Assembly (NCBI RefSeq): GCF_030247185.1
Contig: NC_080572.1
Coordinates: 158,223,080-158,287,079 of the forward strand
DNA: 64,000 nt
Reading direction: 5' to 3'
From: Malaya genurostris
Taxonomy: Eukaryota > Arthropoda > Insecta > Diptera > Culicidae
Shown: piece by piece, positions 1-9,983 of the stretch
Position numbering within the stretch: position 1 is the first letter of the stretch
Layout of the letters: every line of letters starts with the position of its first letter
Notes under the pieces: model-generated
Seen by the model: only the letters and a program-made list of their open reading frames with translations
What the model was told of the DNA's origin: nothing
The model's database searches: none
Translations under genes and position numbers: made by a program

Positions 1-965
1 AGAAACGTCTTGCAAGCATTTTGTTTTGCGAGTTTAGCCTCTGAGCACTCTTTGTCCCACCAGGGGTTGGGAGGCCTTCTGTTAGTCGTTGGCCCAGGAA
101 AGCGTTTAGTTTGGGATTGTTCTGCTGCCTCCAGAATCGAACAAATGAGGAAGTCATATTCTTCAAGTGGAGGGAGCTCTTCCATTGAATTCAAAATACT
201 AGAGATACTACTTTGGTATTTAATCCAGTCGATATTTTTTGTCAAATCATATGGAATACTAGCGGAAGTAGCAATGCAATTGCTACTGCTAATTGAGATG
301 ATGATTGGTAAATGATCGCTACCGTGTAAATCAGGCAGTATTTTCCAGGTGCAATCTAGTCGAATTGATGTTGAGCAAAGAGATAGATCTAATGCACTTG
401 GGCGTGCCGGAGGTCTTGGGATCCGTGTCATGCTACCCATATTTAATACCGTCATGCTAAAATTGTCACAAATGTTTTGTATTAAAGATGATCTGCTATC
501 ATTGTAAACGGAACCCCACATAATACCGTGCGAATTTAAATCCCCCAGAATCAATCGTGGTGCAGGAAGGGCTTCAACCATTTCATTAAGCTGTTGCTGT
601 CCAACTTGTGCTTTTGGAGGAATATAAACCGAAGCTATGCAAATATCTTTGCCTTTAATGTTTATTTGGCAAGCAACAACTTCTATACTAGAAGTTGAAG
701 GGATGTTTAATCTATAAAAGGAATAGCATTTCTTAATTCCCAAAAGCACTCCACCATACGGAGAGTCTCTATCGAGACGTATAATGTTAAAATCATTAAA
801 ATTTAAAGCTATGTTTGAAGTAAGCCATGTTTCGCATAAAGCAAATACATCACATTTTTGACTATGCAATAATATTTTAAATGAATCAAGTTTTGGCATG
901 ATGCTTCGACAATTCCACTGCAGGACAGTGATTGTATCATTTGCGACGGGTGATAAATTATCCAT
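1..965 (-). CDS. I-clade non-LTR retrotransposon ORF2, endonuclease part (runs off left edge)
   Basis: On the minus strand an ATG at 965 opens a frame with no stop down to the window edge (321 codons). It encodes an apurinic/apyrimidinic-type endonuclease, the domain that nicks target DNA for target-primed reverse transcription. Visible motifs are LQWNCRSI at residues 15-22, the catalytic Glu in CETWL (residue 45), GDLNSH at 141-146 (Asp142, Asn144) and SDHLPI at 216-221 (Asp217, His218). A proline-rich PPNPWWDKEC motif near the edge is usual between endonuclease and RT in this group. The start codon overlaps the end of ORF1 by 8 nt. RT and RNase H should lie left of the window; the related copy at 24.6-28.8 kb shows both. 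No break is visible here, so this copy looks younger than that one. Confidence 0.88.
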   Translation of the reverse strand, partial: MDNLSPVANDTITVLQWNCRSIMPKLDSFKILLHSQKCDVFALCETWLTSNIALNFNDFNIIRLDRDSPYGGVLLGIKKCYSFYRLNIPSTSSIEVVACQINIKGKDICIASVYIPPKAQVGQQQLNEMVEALPAPRLILGDLNSHGIMWGSVYNDSRSSLIQNICDNFSMTVLNMGSMTRIPRPPARPSALDLSLCSTSIRLDCTWKILPDLHGSDHLPIIISISSSNCIATSASIPYDLTKNIDWIKYQSSISSILNSMEELPPLEEYDFLICSILEAAEQSQTKRFPGPTTNRRPPNPWWDKECSEAKLAKQNACKTF

Positions 966-2247
966 CAAAAGATACAAAACCTGAGACAATTGGCCATTGA
1001 GCTGATAACTGCTTCAAAAAGGTTCTAGCTATTGGAAGGAATGCCATTATGAGGGTCTTTAAGGGTTCAGATATATTGAATGCTGAGAAAATCCATTCAA
1101 CAATTTCCGAAAACTTCAGTAATCCTGTTGGTGGCTGTGAAATGGAGCCCACTGGATTATTATCTTTTTCTGTACTAGATCCTGGATTGGTTTGTGAATT
1201 TGACAAACCAGGAGGCACAGTCTTTGGTTTTGACTTTTTTTGTTTAACACGGGGATCTTTTTTTGAAGATGAAATTTTAGGTGTCTTTTTTGGTAATTTG
1301 GAGGAAGACTTCTTTCTCTTAACTGACCCTTGGGTAGTGATAAACGAATTACCTTCACTATTTTCGTCAGAGTCAGAGTCCTCTGGTTCCTCTAGATTTG
1401 AAAACCCGTTTTCGGTTTCCAAAGGGGGGACATCAATGACCGTTTTAAGCATTTCTGCATATGTGCGCTTAGACCGTGCTTTTAAAGAAAGCTTAATTTT
1501 GTCTTTGTGCACTTTAAATGCAGTGCATACTGAAATATCATCATGAGGACTATTCCCACAATAAATACATTTTTCAATTTCCTTGTTGCAATCATTATCT
1601 TTATGAGGCCCTTCACACTTAATACATTTTGGTTTATTACTACAGTAAGTAGCTGTGTGGCCGAATTTTTTGCAGTTCGTACAATTCATTACATTTGGAA
1701 CAAAAAGCCGAACAGGGAGGCGAATTTTATCGACATAGACATGGGACGGCAACGCAGACCCGGCAAATGTCACTCGAAACGAGTCTGATGGGCGATAAAC
1801 TTTTTTTTCCTCTTCATGAACTACTGAGTACAGTTGTTTGCACTCCAGTATTTTAACACCCTCAAGCATAGAGTTCTTGAAACGACCAACACCATGCTTG
1901 AGTAAATCATCTACCGAAAGACTCGCTTCGGTAACAACACCGTCAATTTCGACATCTTTGGAGGGTATGTAAACTTTATACTCTTTATTGAAATGTTCCG
2001 AAGAGACAATATCATTCGCGTGTTTCAAATTATTTACCACAACACGAATTTTATCGTTATTTACTTTTATGATCTCTTTGATTGAAGAGTATCGTGATGT
2101 CAAACCTTTATTAATTTGAAAAATGTTTAATGGCTTTGATATACGTCTAAAAAAGACTATCCAAGGCCCAGAAGAGCTCTCCTGATATTTTTTCGTTCGT
2201 GGGGGTATCGGATTCATGCTAGGATTTACGTCCATGGATTCATCCAT
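958..2247 (-). CDS. I-clade retrotransposon ORF1 (gag-like, zinc knuckles)
   Basis: A complete 429-residue frame begins at an ATG at 2247, with a second Met at codon 5. It encodes the nucleic-acid-binding ORF1 protein of a non-LTR element, which packages the transcript into a ribonucleoprotein. Three cysteine/histidine knuckles lie at about residues 187-240: CTNCKKFGHTATYC, CIKCEGPHKDNDC and CIYCGNSPHDDISVC. Upstream is a probable RNA-binding fold (about residues 65-180). Downstream is a Lys/Ser-rich basic linker (about 285-345) and a hydrophobic C-terminus ending in VSFDG. The last codons overlap the ORF2 start (ATGGATAA), suggesting coupled translation. The 28.2-28.8 kb copy shares the third knuckle and the C-terminus. 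Assignment to the I clade rests on the RT-RNase H order seen in that copy. Confidence 0.87.
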   Translation of the reverse strand: MDESMDVNPSMNPIPPRTKKYQESSSGPWIVFFRRISKPLNIFQINKGLTSRYSSIKEIIKVNNDKIRVVVNNLKHANDIVSSEHFNKEYKVYIPSKDVEIDGVVTEASLSVDDLLKHGVGRFKNSMLEGVKILECKQLYSVVHEEEKKVYRPSDSFRVTFAGSALPSHVYVDKIRLPVRLFVPNVMNCTNCKKFGHTATYCSNKPKCIKCEGPHKDNDCNKEIEKCIYCGNSPHDDISVCTAFKVHKDKIKLSLKARSKRTYAEMLKTVIDVPPLETENGFSNLEEPEDSDSDENSEGNSFITTQGSVKRKKSSSKLPKKTPKISSSKKDPRVKQKKSKPKTVPPGLSNSQTNPGSSTEKDNNPVGSISQPPTGLLKFSEIVEWIFSAFNISEPLKTLIMAFLPIARTFLKQLSAQWPIVSGFVSFDG

Positions 2248-2760
2248 TACATTAAAATTTTTAACTAAACTTTAAAATAAAATTTGAAACCAACACTACA
2301 CAGTACTCAATCAAAAGGAAAAGAAAAAACTTCTACCTTGAAATTGTTGTCTATCTCCGTTGCACTGCCGTGTAGATCCTCGTTGCTCTAGATGTTCTTG
2401 TTGGATGCTGATTGTTGGATGTGATGCTACTGCTACCTGACATCCAGCACCACTCGAATTCCGATTTGCTTTCGTCTTCGCCAGCTGTAACCAGCGCAGG
2501 TCACCGGTGTATACCTGCGTGTTGTATGGCAGTGGAAAGACCGAGTTGTCTTGTCTCCTTCTTCCTAGTGCTCCGCACCGATATGCTTCTGCACCGAAGT
2601 GCCTTCGCACCGGTGTGCCTTTGCACTCTCCTGCTTCTATGTGCCTTTGCACTCTTCCTCTTCGATGTGCCTTTGCACTCTCCTGCTCAGCACTTGTGGC
2701 TGTATATTGCGGCCTGGGTAGAGTTTGGGAAACGCCCTTTGTTGTTTCCTTCACCAGCTT
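2248..2760 (-). promoter_or_regulatory. Probable 5' untranslated region of the I-clade element
   Basis: This lies directly upstream of ORF1 on the minus strand, is richer in GC than its surroundings, and holds a short tandem array (2599-2692). Non-LTR elements of this group carry an internal promoter here, and tandem repeats in the 5'UTR are common. Frames of about 100-170 codons on both strands are compositional by-products without recognisable domains. The outer boundary near 2760 is a guess, set by the change to unrelated sequence before the RT remnant. Confidence 0.4.
2599..2692. repeat. Tandem repeat of 26-bp units, about 3.5 copies
   Basis: The unit GTGCCTTTGCACTCTCCTGC plus six more bases starts at 2615, 2641 and 2667, after a shorter degenerate unit at 2599. 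Units differ at a few positions. It sits in the presumed 5'UTR of the I-clade element and each unit contains the small inverted motif GTGCctttGCAC. Confidence 0.8.
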
Positions 2761-2925
2761 GGCCCAGCACTAGGGCTCTCTTATGCAGCACGACTATACG
2801 TTTTAACGGCTGCTGCCAACAGGTCTCTACCTGTAGTTCAACCGTTGTCGTATTTAACGCGTGTAAACCAACCAGCGTTATTAAACTGTACGCTTCTATA
2901 CACAACCTTCTCGGTTGAACGGCTA

Positions 2926-3540
2926 TTACTGAATGTTCCGATTTTATTAGCGTTTGCTGATGATTTATTAATCATTGCCGAAACAAAAGAAAGTGTGGAG
3001 CAATTTTTGGTAAAACTACAGGAGTATCTGGGTTACGTCGGCTTGAATTTGAATTAGAGCAAATGCAAAGTATTAATCCGCCAACCGAAAGGTGATGCAG
3101 TTAAAGAAGTGGAAATTTTAGGACGGGTTTATGAAACGACTGAACCACTTAGATACCTCGGCATTTATTTTACCTCCAAATTAGATCGCCCCATGACGAC
3201 AAGAACTCGATGTTGCACTGCTGTTCGAGTGTCGAAGATAGTTTTGAGTTTTTTGAAAAGGTATAGACCGTCTTGGCAAATAGGTAGATTGATCTATGAG
3301 ACCATTATTGCACCTGTTATGCTCTATGGAACACAAGTAGCTGTTATGACAAAGTATAGTCGAAGATCAATAAGGGGATATGAGAGGCAGATTGTGAAGT
3401 CCATGGCACAACTGTGTAATGATACAAATAATTTAATTATTGGATCAGTGAATCACCTTCTACAAAAGAGACGAATCACTAAAAAGATACGAATGTACCA
3501 AATGCGATGGTTCACTTTTAGATCTACCTTGAATGAGTAA
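2926..3540 (+). pseudogene. Non-LTR retrotransposon reverse transcriptase fragment
   Basis: The reading frame contains the RT active-site motif FADDLLIIAE (around 2955-2985), the following helix, and a motif around LGYVGLNLN, then an in-frame TAG at 3055-3057. The same frame resumes with SKCKVLI and runs to a stop at 3538-3540 through the thumb region (LRYLGIYFTSKLDRP, then the QMRWF-type tail). Polymerase motifs before FADD are absent, so this is a 5'-truncated, dead remnant. An A-rich stretch at 3558-3570 could be a decayed tail. The clade is not certain; it is not the I- or RTE-type found elsewhere in the window. Confidence 0.75.
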
Positions 3541-3623
3541 ATGAAATATTTAGCGAAAGAAAAAAAAAACTATATACATGAGCATAATACTATTCTATAC
3601 AATCCTATCATTTCCTTCACCAT

Positions 3624-4861
3624 TAATTAATAAATTATTGTCCTTATCACTATTATTAAATACGTCGATCCTGGTAATACTTAAGCATTTTTTAGTTCCA
3701 CCTGTTGGTAAAGCCAGCCGCTTATATATGAAAGCAATCGGAACCAAGCATTAGTCACTCTATACAAGGACTCCAACGTCTCGAAATACTGCATGTGTTA
3801 TGGGATACCGAAACTAGTTTTATCTCCCCAGCCAGCCACTCATTATCATTGCTTCTCATTCATTGTTTAGGTTGCCGTCATGTAATACATATAGTACATG
3901 ACACTCCGTTTTCTTATTTTACCCGAAATTAAATCTTAATCATATTATCCCCTCTATTGATATTACCTTTACGAAATTGAAATCGAAATGTTTACCTTGG
4001 TTTTCTCTTTTGTCGCTAAAATGGCCGAATTTGTTAGCTGTCAAATAGTTTTACAAGGGGAGAGTATATGTGAAAGTATGTCGGCTATAAGTAATGGGAT
4101 CCGATTTTGCACATCACAACCAGAGTTACCATATTCACAGATTCCTCTGCAAACCCACAGACTTCTCTGACTATTTCGTCACACAGATACCGTCAAAAAA
4201 CACAGATTTACATGAATACTCCATAAAAATGGCAGATTATTAAAATGTCCCTCACAGACTCTCACAGACTCTCACAGACTACGATCGAAAACATGAAACA
4301 CAGATCATACACATTTCCCGCGAGTTGGAGCAGAGACCTTTATATGACAACTCTGATCACAACCCTATAAGAAGTACTCAACTCAACTGCCTCATACTGG
4401 TTCCGTGAAAATTAGCGCGGTGCTACAACGATCCTATGTTGACGATTGTAGCGCAGCGCCAGGCCAACTGTTCAGCACAATTCTTGCACCGGGCCAGACC
4501 TACACGATACTAATGAATGTTAGTGGACTTCTTACTGGGTGTATATGTTTTTGTCACATTGATGGAAAACTAATGGGGTGATTATTTTATTTTTATCTGG
4601 TGTAATTACTTTCAGACTATAAGGTAGAAAATTCGCTATTCCCTACATACGATACAAAACCAGTTTGCAAACAAAGTTCTTGTTTGTTTCTTTCGACAAA
4701 ATAAAGAACATCCTCAATGAACTGTAGAAATAATTATGTTTGGCTGTATAAACAAACCAACAGCATCGAATCAACAACAAACCGCAGGTGACGCGGCCGG
4801 CTTAGCGAGTGAGACAATTCGCCGGTATCTGGCGCATTCATACTATTCATTAGCAGCGTAT
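3624..4861 (+). repeat. Long direct repeat A, first copy (1,238 bp)
   Basis: Nearly identical to 5229-6456; the clear length difference is one extra CTCACAGACT unit here (three tandem units at 4251-4280 against two). It contains several CACAGA motifs around 4130-4310 and a short 60-codon frame present in both copies but without a recognisable domain. The copy ends in gcagcgta, then enters the 371-bp segment also found at 12757. It could be a terminal repeat of an LTR-type element with a nearly empty interior, or one half of a 1.6-kb tandem duplication. No TG...CA ends or primer-binding site are convincing. Confidence 0.8.
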
Positions 4862-5230
4862 TGCTCAGTGAAAATAGAGCAAGAATCTTCACAACACAGC
4901 TAGCTATTTTATTTAGTTTGATAATGGTAATTGATAAAAATACTCCCTTGTATGATGGCACCCCTCGTTCTAGTGCTGAAAATAAGTTTCCTTTTAATCA
5001 CTCAAAATATGTTTTCTCTGCTCACATTCATTTGTCACGACTGCATCACTATTTAAGTTCACTTATTAACTCCCGGATTCCATCACTAATGTTCAAAAAT
5101 ACACTGCAAATAAACATTTTTCTAGAGCAATCAGGAGGAAGAGTACTTCTTTTCCAGTGTTCCCAGTTCTCTCCTGTAAAGTAATAGCTCTCAGTAGGAA
5201 AAAAACACACCAGATATCACAATTAAACTA
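4860..5230 (+). repeat. 371-bp segment shared with 12757-13127
   Basis: This stretch lies between the two copies of repeat A and appears identical to 12757-13127, where it runs directly into a Jockey-type RT. Only its last ~60 bases, from the CKV-like codons onward, look like Jockey RT coding sequence; the rest is unrecognised. It overlaps each A repeat by two bases (AT and TA), so the junctions show microhomology rather than a clear target-site duplication. Confidence 0.8.
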
Positions 5231-6456
5231 ATTAATAAATTATTGTCCTTATCACTATTATTAAATACGTCGATCCTGGTAATACTTAAGCATTTTTTAG
5301 TTCCACCCGTTGGTAAAGCCAGCCGCTTATATATGAAAGCAATCAGAACCAAGCATTAGTCACTCTATACAAGGACTCCAACGTCTCGAAATACTGCATG
5401 TGTTATGGGATACCGAAACTAGTTTTATCTCCCCAGCCAGCCACTCATTATCATTGCTTCTCATTCATTGTTTAGGTTGCCGTCATGTAATACATATAGT
5501 ACATGACACTCCGTTTTCTTATTTTACCCGAAATTAAATCTTAATCATATTATCCCCTCTATTGATATTACCTTTACGAAATTGAAATCGAAATGTTTAC
5601 CTTGGTTTTCTCTTTTGTCGCTAAAATGGCAGAATTTGTTAGCTGTCAAATAGTTTTACAAGGGGAGAGTATATGTGAAAGTATGTCGGCTATAAGTAAT
5701 GGGATCCGATTTTGCACATCACAACCAGAGTTACCATATTCACAGATTCCTCTGCAAACCCACAGACTTCTCTGACTATTTCGTCACACAGATACCGTCA
5801 AAAAACACAGATTTACATGAATACTCCATAAAAATGGCAGATTATTAAAATGTCCCTCACAGACTCTCACAGACTACGATCGAAAACATGAAACACAGAT
5901 CATACACATTTCCCGCGAGTTGGAGCAGAGACCTTTATATGACAACTCTGATCACAACCCTATAAGAAGTACTCAACTCAACTGCCTCATACTGGTTCCG
6001 TGAAAATTAGCGCGGTACTACAACGATCCTATGTTGACGATTGTAGCGCAGCGCCAGGCCAACTGTTCAGCACAATTCTTGCACCGGGCCAGACCTACAC
6101 GATACTAATGAATGTTAGTGGACTTCTTACTGGGTGTATATGTTTTTGTCACATTGATGGAAAACTAATGGGGTAATTATTTTATTTTTATCGGGTGTAA
6201 TTACTTTCAGACTATAAGGTAGAAAATTCGCTATTCCCTACATACGATACAAAACCAGTCTGCAAACAAAGTTCTTGTTTGTTTCTTTCGACAAAATAAA
6301 GAACATCCTCAATGAACTGTAGAAATAATTATGTTTGGATGTATAAACAAACCAACAGCATCGAATCAACAACAAACCGCAGGTGACGCGGCCGGCTTAG
6401 CGAGTGAGACAATTTGCCGGTATCTGGCGCATTCATACTATTCATTAGCAGCGTAT
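5229..6456 (+). repeat. Long direct repeat A, second copy (1,228 bp)
   Basis: Second copy of the 3624-4861 unit, offset by 1,605 bp, with few substitutions and one 10-bp deletion in the CTCACAGACT run. After gcgtat the sequence changes to an unrelated stretch starting cccagg. No coding sequence is supported. Confidence 0.8.
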
Positions 6457-6830
6457 CCCAGGAAACCGGTAAGCATTTATATTGGCAGTAAAATAGCCTT
6501 TTATAGGCATAGCCAATTCTCCTTGCCATATATTAGCAATCTGAGAGCTAATCTGTTATAAGTCGGTCAGATATCAGATTTTAGAATGCACACCAGCTGC
6601 ATGAAAGCATTATCAACCCCAAGAATAAAACAACCATTATAATTAGCCGCACATCAATCTTATACAAGCATTTCGAATGCATTTTGCAGATTAATTTCAA
6701 AATTGTCGTAAATAAGCATTAACTTGGCTTCATATATGAATACATCCAAAATGTCTAAATATGTCAAAATATAGCAAGAACATTACTTTGAAAATAGTCA
6801 AACAGGTGTAGGTGGAAAAAGTTTACGAAA
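6457..6830. other. Non-coding stretch before the DDE transposase
   Basis: AT-rich with no supported gene. The start (cccagg...aaaatagcc) resembles the ends of small mosquito DNA elements in general character, but I found no matching inverted end downstream. It may hold the left terminus of the two-gene transposon that follows. Confidence 0.3.
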
Positions 6831-8984
6831 ATGAGTGCCTCAAAAAAATGGGAAAATATTGTCAGAAGTGGTTCTTATTATCGAAATGTAAAGCGATATA
6901 GTGAAATGGACGTATCAACTTTACGCGATCAACTGAAACATTCGTACACTAAAAATATGGCATTTAAAGATGAGAATTCTGATTCTGTTCTAAGTAATAT
7001 GCAGCAAGCTTCCGTAAATTCGACAAGAAATATCGTATCACGTTGACTACTTTGAGAAGTAATGATATTGCCTTGGATACTGAAGACAATGAATGGGAAT
7101 CAGCTTCAGAAAGTAATTATTACAGTCCTGATGGTGAATCAGATGAAGATGTTGAAAATGAAGAGGCATGCTCAGATCTCACATCTTTCATACATCAATG
7201 GAGTTTAGAATATAAAATAACGCATTCAGCATTAAAACCTCTTTTGTCACATCTGTCACAACACGATTACAAGCTTCCCAAGGACCCACGATACTTACTT
7301 GAAACTCCTCGAAAATCCGCTACCATTACTGAAATACAAGGCGGACAATATTGGCATCAAGGTTTGGGTAAAAAAAAATTTACGCTTAGAAATCAAACAT
7401 TTCATCTAATGAAAACATTTATTTCGCAGAAATATGCCTTCGTAACGTTTTTTTCAACATTGAAACTTCGCGAATAATTAACATTAACATTAACATTGAT
7501 GGTTTACCGCTATTTAATAATGGAACCGACCAAGTATGGCCTATTTTGTTTAACATACATGAAGAACCAAGTGTGAACCCTATGATTATTGGTATTTTTT
7601 ATGGTAAAACTAAGCCAAAACGTGTGGAAGAATATTTAGCACCATTTGTCAATGAAGCATTGCCTATTTTGAATGCGGGTATTTTCATCAACGGCCATCT
7701 ATTACGTGTTAACATTAGAGCATTTATCTGTGATTCACCAGCGCGGGCATTCATAAAAGGTTGAACAGTTGGCATGGCAATTATTTCAATTGATTTTCTA
7801 GCTATCTTATAGGTACTGTCAATTTCAATGCTTTCCACGGATGCTTGAAATGCACCATTGTTGGAGAATATCATAAGGATTTACACATGAACACATATCC
7901 TACAACAATTGCATCTAGACGTTCAGATTCTGAATTTCGCAATAAAATTTATGAAGGACATTATCAAACTTATAAAACTCGCGATAATGGAAAATTGAAG
8001 ATCATCAATGTTAATACTCCTCTTTTGTTATTACCTATAGATATAGTAGAAGACGTTATCATTAGCGATTCGTTACACTTGCTGCATCTTGGTATAACAA
8101 AAAAATTGCTTAGTTTATACAAAGATGGCCATATGTATCATAAAAAGTGGTCAAGCGATACAACATCAACCTTCGATAAGTTTTTGAGCAGCATCAAATT
8201 ACCATTAGAAATTCATCGTCAGGTACGCGGATTACAATACTTAAGCCATTGGAAAGCTTCAGAGTGCTCCACTTTCTTAAACTACATTGGTATTGGCATT
8301 ATGTCAGAATTCATCAATGATGAGCACTATGAAAACTTCATAAATTTATTTTGTGCTGTTACTATTTGTTCGTCTGAATGTTACAAAAAGTACTTACCGG
8401 ATGCTCAAATGCTCTTTGAAAAATTTGTTAAATGCTTTGAAAAGTGTTTTAAATTTGTCACCAGTAACCAACATAATCTTGTACACATTGTAGATGAAGT
8501 ACGACGATTTGGAACATTGATAACATTATCATCGTATCCTTTCGAAAGTCATTTGTTTCAAATTAAACGTCTTGTGCGATCTGGTAGATTACCATTAAAT
8601 CAGATCATAAATCGAGTTACCGAAAAACATCGCCACAGTTATAATAAAGTCAAGCTGATGAAATATCCTTTGCTTCAACTTCAATCTAAGGAAGACGCAA
8701 CAGCGTTTTTGCGCATAATCATATACAATGGATTTACATTATTGAATAGTTTCGCTGATAAATGGTTTCTCACCACAAGTAAAACCGTGGTTGCAATGGT
8801 TCATGCAACTTCAGAAGGAATAGTAGGAAAAGAACTCGTAAAAGCTATTGACTTGTTCCAAATCCCACTTCAATCATGCCACCTGAATGTGATGTGCACA
8901 TATAATGATAATGATTTCATGACTTGTCAGTTGTATACTATTGCAGAAATCTTTTGTAAACTTGTGCCTATCCTATTCTATTAA
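6831..8984 (+). pseudogene. DDE transposase of a CMC/EnSpm-like DNA transposon, frameshifted
   Basis: At least four consecutive frame segments on the plus strand (6831-7046, 7043-7477, 7480-7764, 7822-8984) make one broken protein of about 700 residues. Candidate catalytic parts: DGLPLF near 7495-7515 (first Asp), CDSPARAFIKG near 7730-7762 (second Asp), a CxxC pair near 7840-7852 (GCLKC), and FESHLFQIKRLVRSG near 8542-8590 (Glu). This order, with an N-terminal Lys/Asp/Glu-rich region, fits the large transposases of the EnSpm/CACTA group; that family call is from memory of the motif pattern. Frameshifts and stops (for example TGA at 7762-7764) make it inactive. It converges on the DUF4806-like gene at 9169-9981, with AATAAA-type signals between. 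Confidence 0.7.
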
Positions 8985-9168
8985 CAATAGAACAGTCTTT
9001 GTACCACTTCATCACACTCTTCCAAATGCAAATATATAAACAAGAATAAAAAAATATAAAAAAACAAATGTTTGTGTTTATTTTTATATGCAAAAAAAAG
9101 TAATGTAACGATTTCGGTTGTTTTTAAAAGTTCATTGAATAATAATAAAAAGTTGATCGTCCGAATGA

Positions 9169-9981
9169 TCACTCTACGACAGCGTATTCCACAGTCCAGA
9201 TTTGACCAGAGGATTCAACAGATCTTCCGCCTGTATGCTTATCCTCTTGAGACTCTTTGTCCAGCTGATTTAATTCCTTGATAGTTTTGCGCTTACGTGC
9301 AGATGGTTTCCGTGTGCCACCAATATCGGAAAATCTTTGTTTCGCATTTCTCAAGCAACGATGTAAAAAGGATTTACATTTAACCATTGAAAACTCGGGA
9401 TCCGAATGAAGAACGGTTTGATAAAATGCGTTAATCACTGCCTCGAATTTACTGAACGGAATCTTCCGTTGTACCGTTTCCTGGTTAGCAAATTTTCGTC
9501 CTGTGCCAGTCCACGAACAAAGAAGAAGAAACTGGCGATCAAAAAAGTAATCCATGATTTGAAGACAAACGGTAATTCCTTTACCCGTATATCGTTGACG
9601 ACCGTGAAGTTGGCCAATCGAGGAAACGATTGATTTCACAAATTCTTCTTTGTTGCAGTTTTCTTCCAAAACTTCTAATTCACGAAGATTTTTGACTGGT
9701 TTCAGGGTTATTTTATTTAGAGCAACACTTTGTATTTCGTGTTTACACTGAACAGATTCTGTGGAACCAAGAGCATCCAACTTTGCATTCACATGGGCTA
9801 GTAGAGTTAAACATTTGTTGAGTTTAGATTCAGTTGTATCAACTGTTTTAGTAAATTCTAACTCATCCCGTATTGTTTGTGTTGCCATGTCACAAGATAT
9901 TTGATGGCTGATATTTCCATGCTGCGAAGAATCGACAAGTTCAGCTACAAGCTGCTTTTTACGAAGAGTCCGTTTTGGCAT
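9169..9981 (-). CDS. DUF4806-like accessory protein of the DNA transposon
   Basis: An intact frame of 270 codons from ATG 9981 (MPKRTLRKKQ) to a stop at 9169. Residues ~115-225 match the pattern I know as DUF4806: an ELEVLEENC helix, a second helix ending in SSIG, the strongly conserved LCSWTGTGRKF around the middle, and a C-terminal helix with FLHRCLRNAKQRF. The C-terminus is Lys/Arg-rich. The function is unknown. Its convergence on a transposase suggests an element-borne helper gene. The ATG at 9981 is preferred over an upstream GTG because the latter lies inside the inserted TIR element, whose target duplication includes the A of the ATG. Unlike its partner transposase, this frame has no break. 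Confidence 0.68.
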   Translation of the reverse strand: MPKRTLRKKQLVAELVDSSQHGNISHQISCDMATQTIRDELEFTKTVDTTESKLNKCLTLLAHVNAKLDALGSTESVQCKHEIQSVALNKITLKPVKNLRELEVLEENCNKEEFVKSIVSSIGQLHGRQRYTGKGITVCLQIMDYFFDRQFLLLCSWTGTGRKFANQETVQRKIPFSKFEAVINAFYQTVLHSDPEFSMVKCKSFLHRCLRNAKQRFSDIGGTRKPSARKRKTIKELNQLDKESQEDKHTGGRSVESSGQIWTVEYAVVE

Positions 9982-9983
9982 TG

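Noticed and set aside
2311..2754. 147-codon minus-strand frame and overlapping plus-strand frames
   Set aside because: GC-rich 5'UTR with tandem repeats, no domain, frames open on both strands at once.
3988..4170. 60-codon frame present in both A repeats
   Set aside because: Conserved only because the DNA is duplicated; no domain and no independent copy to test selection.
4251..4280. CRISPR-like array from CTCACAGACT repeats
   Set aside because: Units are 10 bp with no spacers; a simple tandem repeat in a eukaryotic genome.
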